Assembly (NCBI GenBank): GCA_002049455.2
Contig: KV919022.1
Location: 1 to 64,000 of the forward strand
Reading direction: 5' to 3'
From: Porphyra umbilicalis
Lineage: Eukaryota; Rhodophyta; Bangiophyceae; Bangiales; Bangiaceae
DNA length: 64,000 nt
In this document: piece after piece, positions 62,791-64,000 of the stretch
Layout: every line of letters starts with the position of its first letter
How positions within the stretch are numbered: position 1 is the first letter of the stretch
Notes under the pieces: model-generated
The model's database searches: none
What the model was told of the DNA's origin: nothing
Seen by the model: only the letters and a program-made list of their open reading frames with translations
Made by a program: the position numbers and the translations under genes

Positions 62791-63415
62791 GTGCGGGTTG
62801 CTTTTCGGATGCGTGCACTCCGGGTGCTGTGCTGAGTGTCTCTTCGTTCTATTGTTTCGTCACGTTAGCTCCCACATTGCGGACCGTGCCTAAAATGAAA
62901 CCCGACGGCTTGCTACGACGCACGAGCTGTTTGTAGAGGTGCTGGCGGCGGTCGATAATTCTCGTTGGTTCGTCACACACTCTTTCACAGGTTCCTGGCT
63001 TCTCGTTCAAAGTTAACGCGTCAGCAGAATCCAGATATCTTTGCATCTTCGTTCCACCGTGACGGTGAGGATATTTTCCGATTGTTCTGTTTGCTCATTT
63101 TACGTGACGGCTCCGGGCAGAACGTCTGAGCGAAAAGAGCATGCCACGAGCCTGACACACCAGCTGTCTCAGCCTTCCCCAATGGCGATAAAATTACGCC
63201 ATTCAAGGACAGCAAGTACAAAAATGGAGTCGACCTACGTCCTTCTGTTTCTGGTCAACTCCGAAATAGAACTGTCATACTATTGGACAATCGTTGCCTG
63301 GAAGCGCTCAGTCCTATTGGCTTCATCTCGCGCTGGATCAAGGTGCTCTTGCGGCCGTGAGCAACAGATCTCGAGGGTGAGGCTGCCCAGACTGCCCCCT
63401 CGGCATACAGTCATC
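62791..63415. other. intergenic region
   Basis: Balanced composition, no gene or repeat recognised. It may hold the 3' untranslated region of the preceding gene. Confidence 0.5.
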
Positions 63416-63558
63416 GAAGGTCCATCGAAGATCCATCGAAAGCAAGCTTCGATGGGGTTCTCAAGGCCCATCGAAGCCTCATCGAGAATCCTTCTCGATG
63501 GACATTCCTGCCCGGCCGACGATATAACCGGAGCGCATATAAGCGGATATTGACTGTA
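63416..63558. mobile_element. tiny TA-flanked MITE with CATCGA repeats
   Basis: Bases 63418-63556 start CAGTCATCGAAGGTCCATCG and end GCGGATATTGACTG, flanked by TA on both sides; the ends share only CAGTCA. Six or more CATCGA/TCGATG motifs in both orientations fill the 139 bp, so it can fold back on itself. Its right end is repeated in inverse orientation at 48381-48409 and the CATCGA part near 48550-48680, which shows a dispersed family. Confidence 0.5.
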
Positions 63559-64000
63559 TTGCTTGCACGTCGGGCCGGCCCTCACCAACCCTCGTGGGCT
63601 CACTCGAGGCGTTCACTGTCGGGCAAGCAAAGACTTGCTGCGTGCTGGCAGCCGTCCAGCAGCTGCGGCCACGCTGCAGGGAGGTGGTGACCATCCAGCG
63701 AGGACGCGTGGCACGAGCCGCTGGCCACGATTGTAGTGGAAGCTTGCACTGATTTCAATCCTGAACACGTTCAAATCGAGACCAGGGCCTTTCAACTTTT
63801 CCACAGACCGGAGGGGATCCCATTTCGGGCCAAGCGGCCGCGTGGCCGGCGCCCCGCGCGGGGCGCCTGTCGGTCCGCTCTGTTCCACAGAGCGGGCACT
63901 GCTTTCACGCCTTGGTCATGACGGCCGCGGCAGGAGCACGCGCAGCCCCGCTGGTCCCCCGGTCCGCCGCGTCCCGCCGCCCCCAGCTGCGGCGGCGGCC
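63559..64000. other. window end, no supportable gene
   Basis: Mixed composition, GC-rich after 63830. An ATG at 63919 (ATGACGGCCGCGGCAGGAGC) begins an Ala/Pro-rich frame open to the window end; it may be the start of a gene cut by the edge, but too little is visible. Confidence 0.35.

Overview
The window looks like nuclear DNA of a GC-rich photosynthetic eukaryote, most probably a bangialean red alga (Porphyra/Pyropia-type). This is inferred from several things: very high GC with long C/G homopolymers, mostly intron-less genes, a few short T-rich introns with GTACGT donors, a plastid fibrillin, a predicted plastid-targeted methyltransferase, and typical eukaryotic genes (cactin, NOSIP, a GRIK/CaMKK-like kinase). 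No organism name is visible in the sequence, so this remains an inference.

Layout. 1-5,000: no convincing gene; a dispersed repeat split by a 481-bp hAT-type MITE whose empty site survives in a second repeat copy near 31.06 kb. 5.0-6.9 kb: MFS-type transporter (+). 10.4-11.7 kb: two-exon isoprenylcysteine/phospholipid methyltransferase-like gene (+). 12.3-13.6 kb: secreted proteinase K-like subtilase (-). 16.2-17.3 kb: probable secreted Pro/Cys-rich protein (+). 17.7-19.7 kb: cactin (-). 22.7-24.4 kb: disordered protein of unknown function (+). 24.9-26.0 kb: plastid fibrillin (+), then a truncated methyltransferase fragment. 26.6-29.1 kb: large orphan protein (-). 29.3-34.0 kb: a repeat block with nested hAT-like elements, four different tandem duplications, two minisatellites and a TA-flanked MITE. 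34.4-48.3 kb: three members of an unrecognised gene family ending in a bZIP-like basic motif, with NOSIP (+) and a large SNF1-activating-type kinase (-) between them. 48.4-52.9 kb: non-coding with small repeats. 52.9-56.7 kb: an apparently intact four-exon Plavaka-type (CMC/CACTA superfamily) transposase (-). 60.6-62.8 kb: orphan protein with an acidic tail (+). A small CATCGA-rich MITE lies near the right edge.

The genes are not an operon-like system; they are independent housekeeping, secretory and plastid genes. Nearly every conserved gene in the GC-rich parts changes reading frame exactly at a C or G run. This is most simply explained by homopolymer-length errors in the assembly, although real length variation is possible. 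The features of most biological interest are the three-gene family with a modified bZIP-type basic region, the intact Plavaka transposase, and the well-preserved MITE insertions with target duplications.
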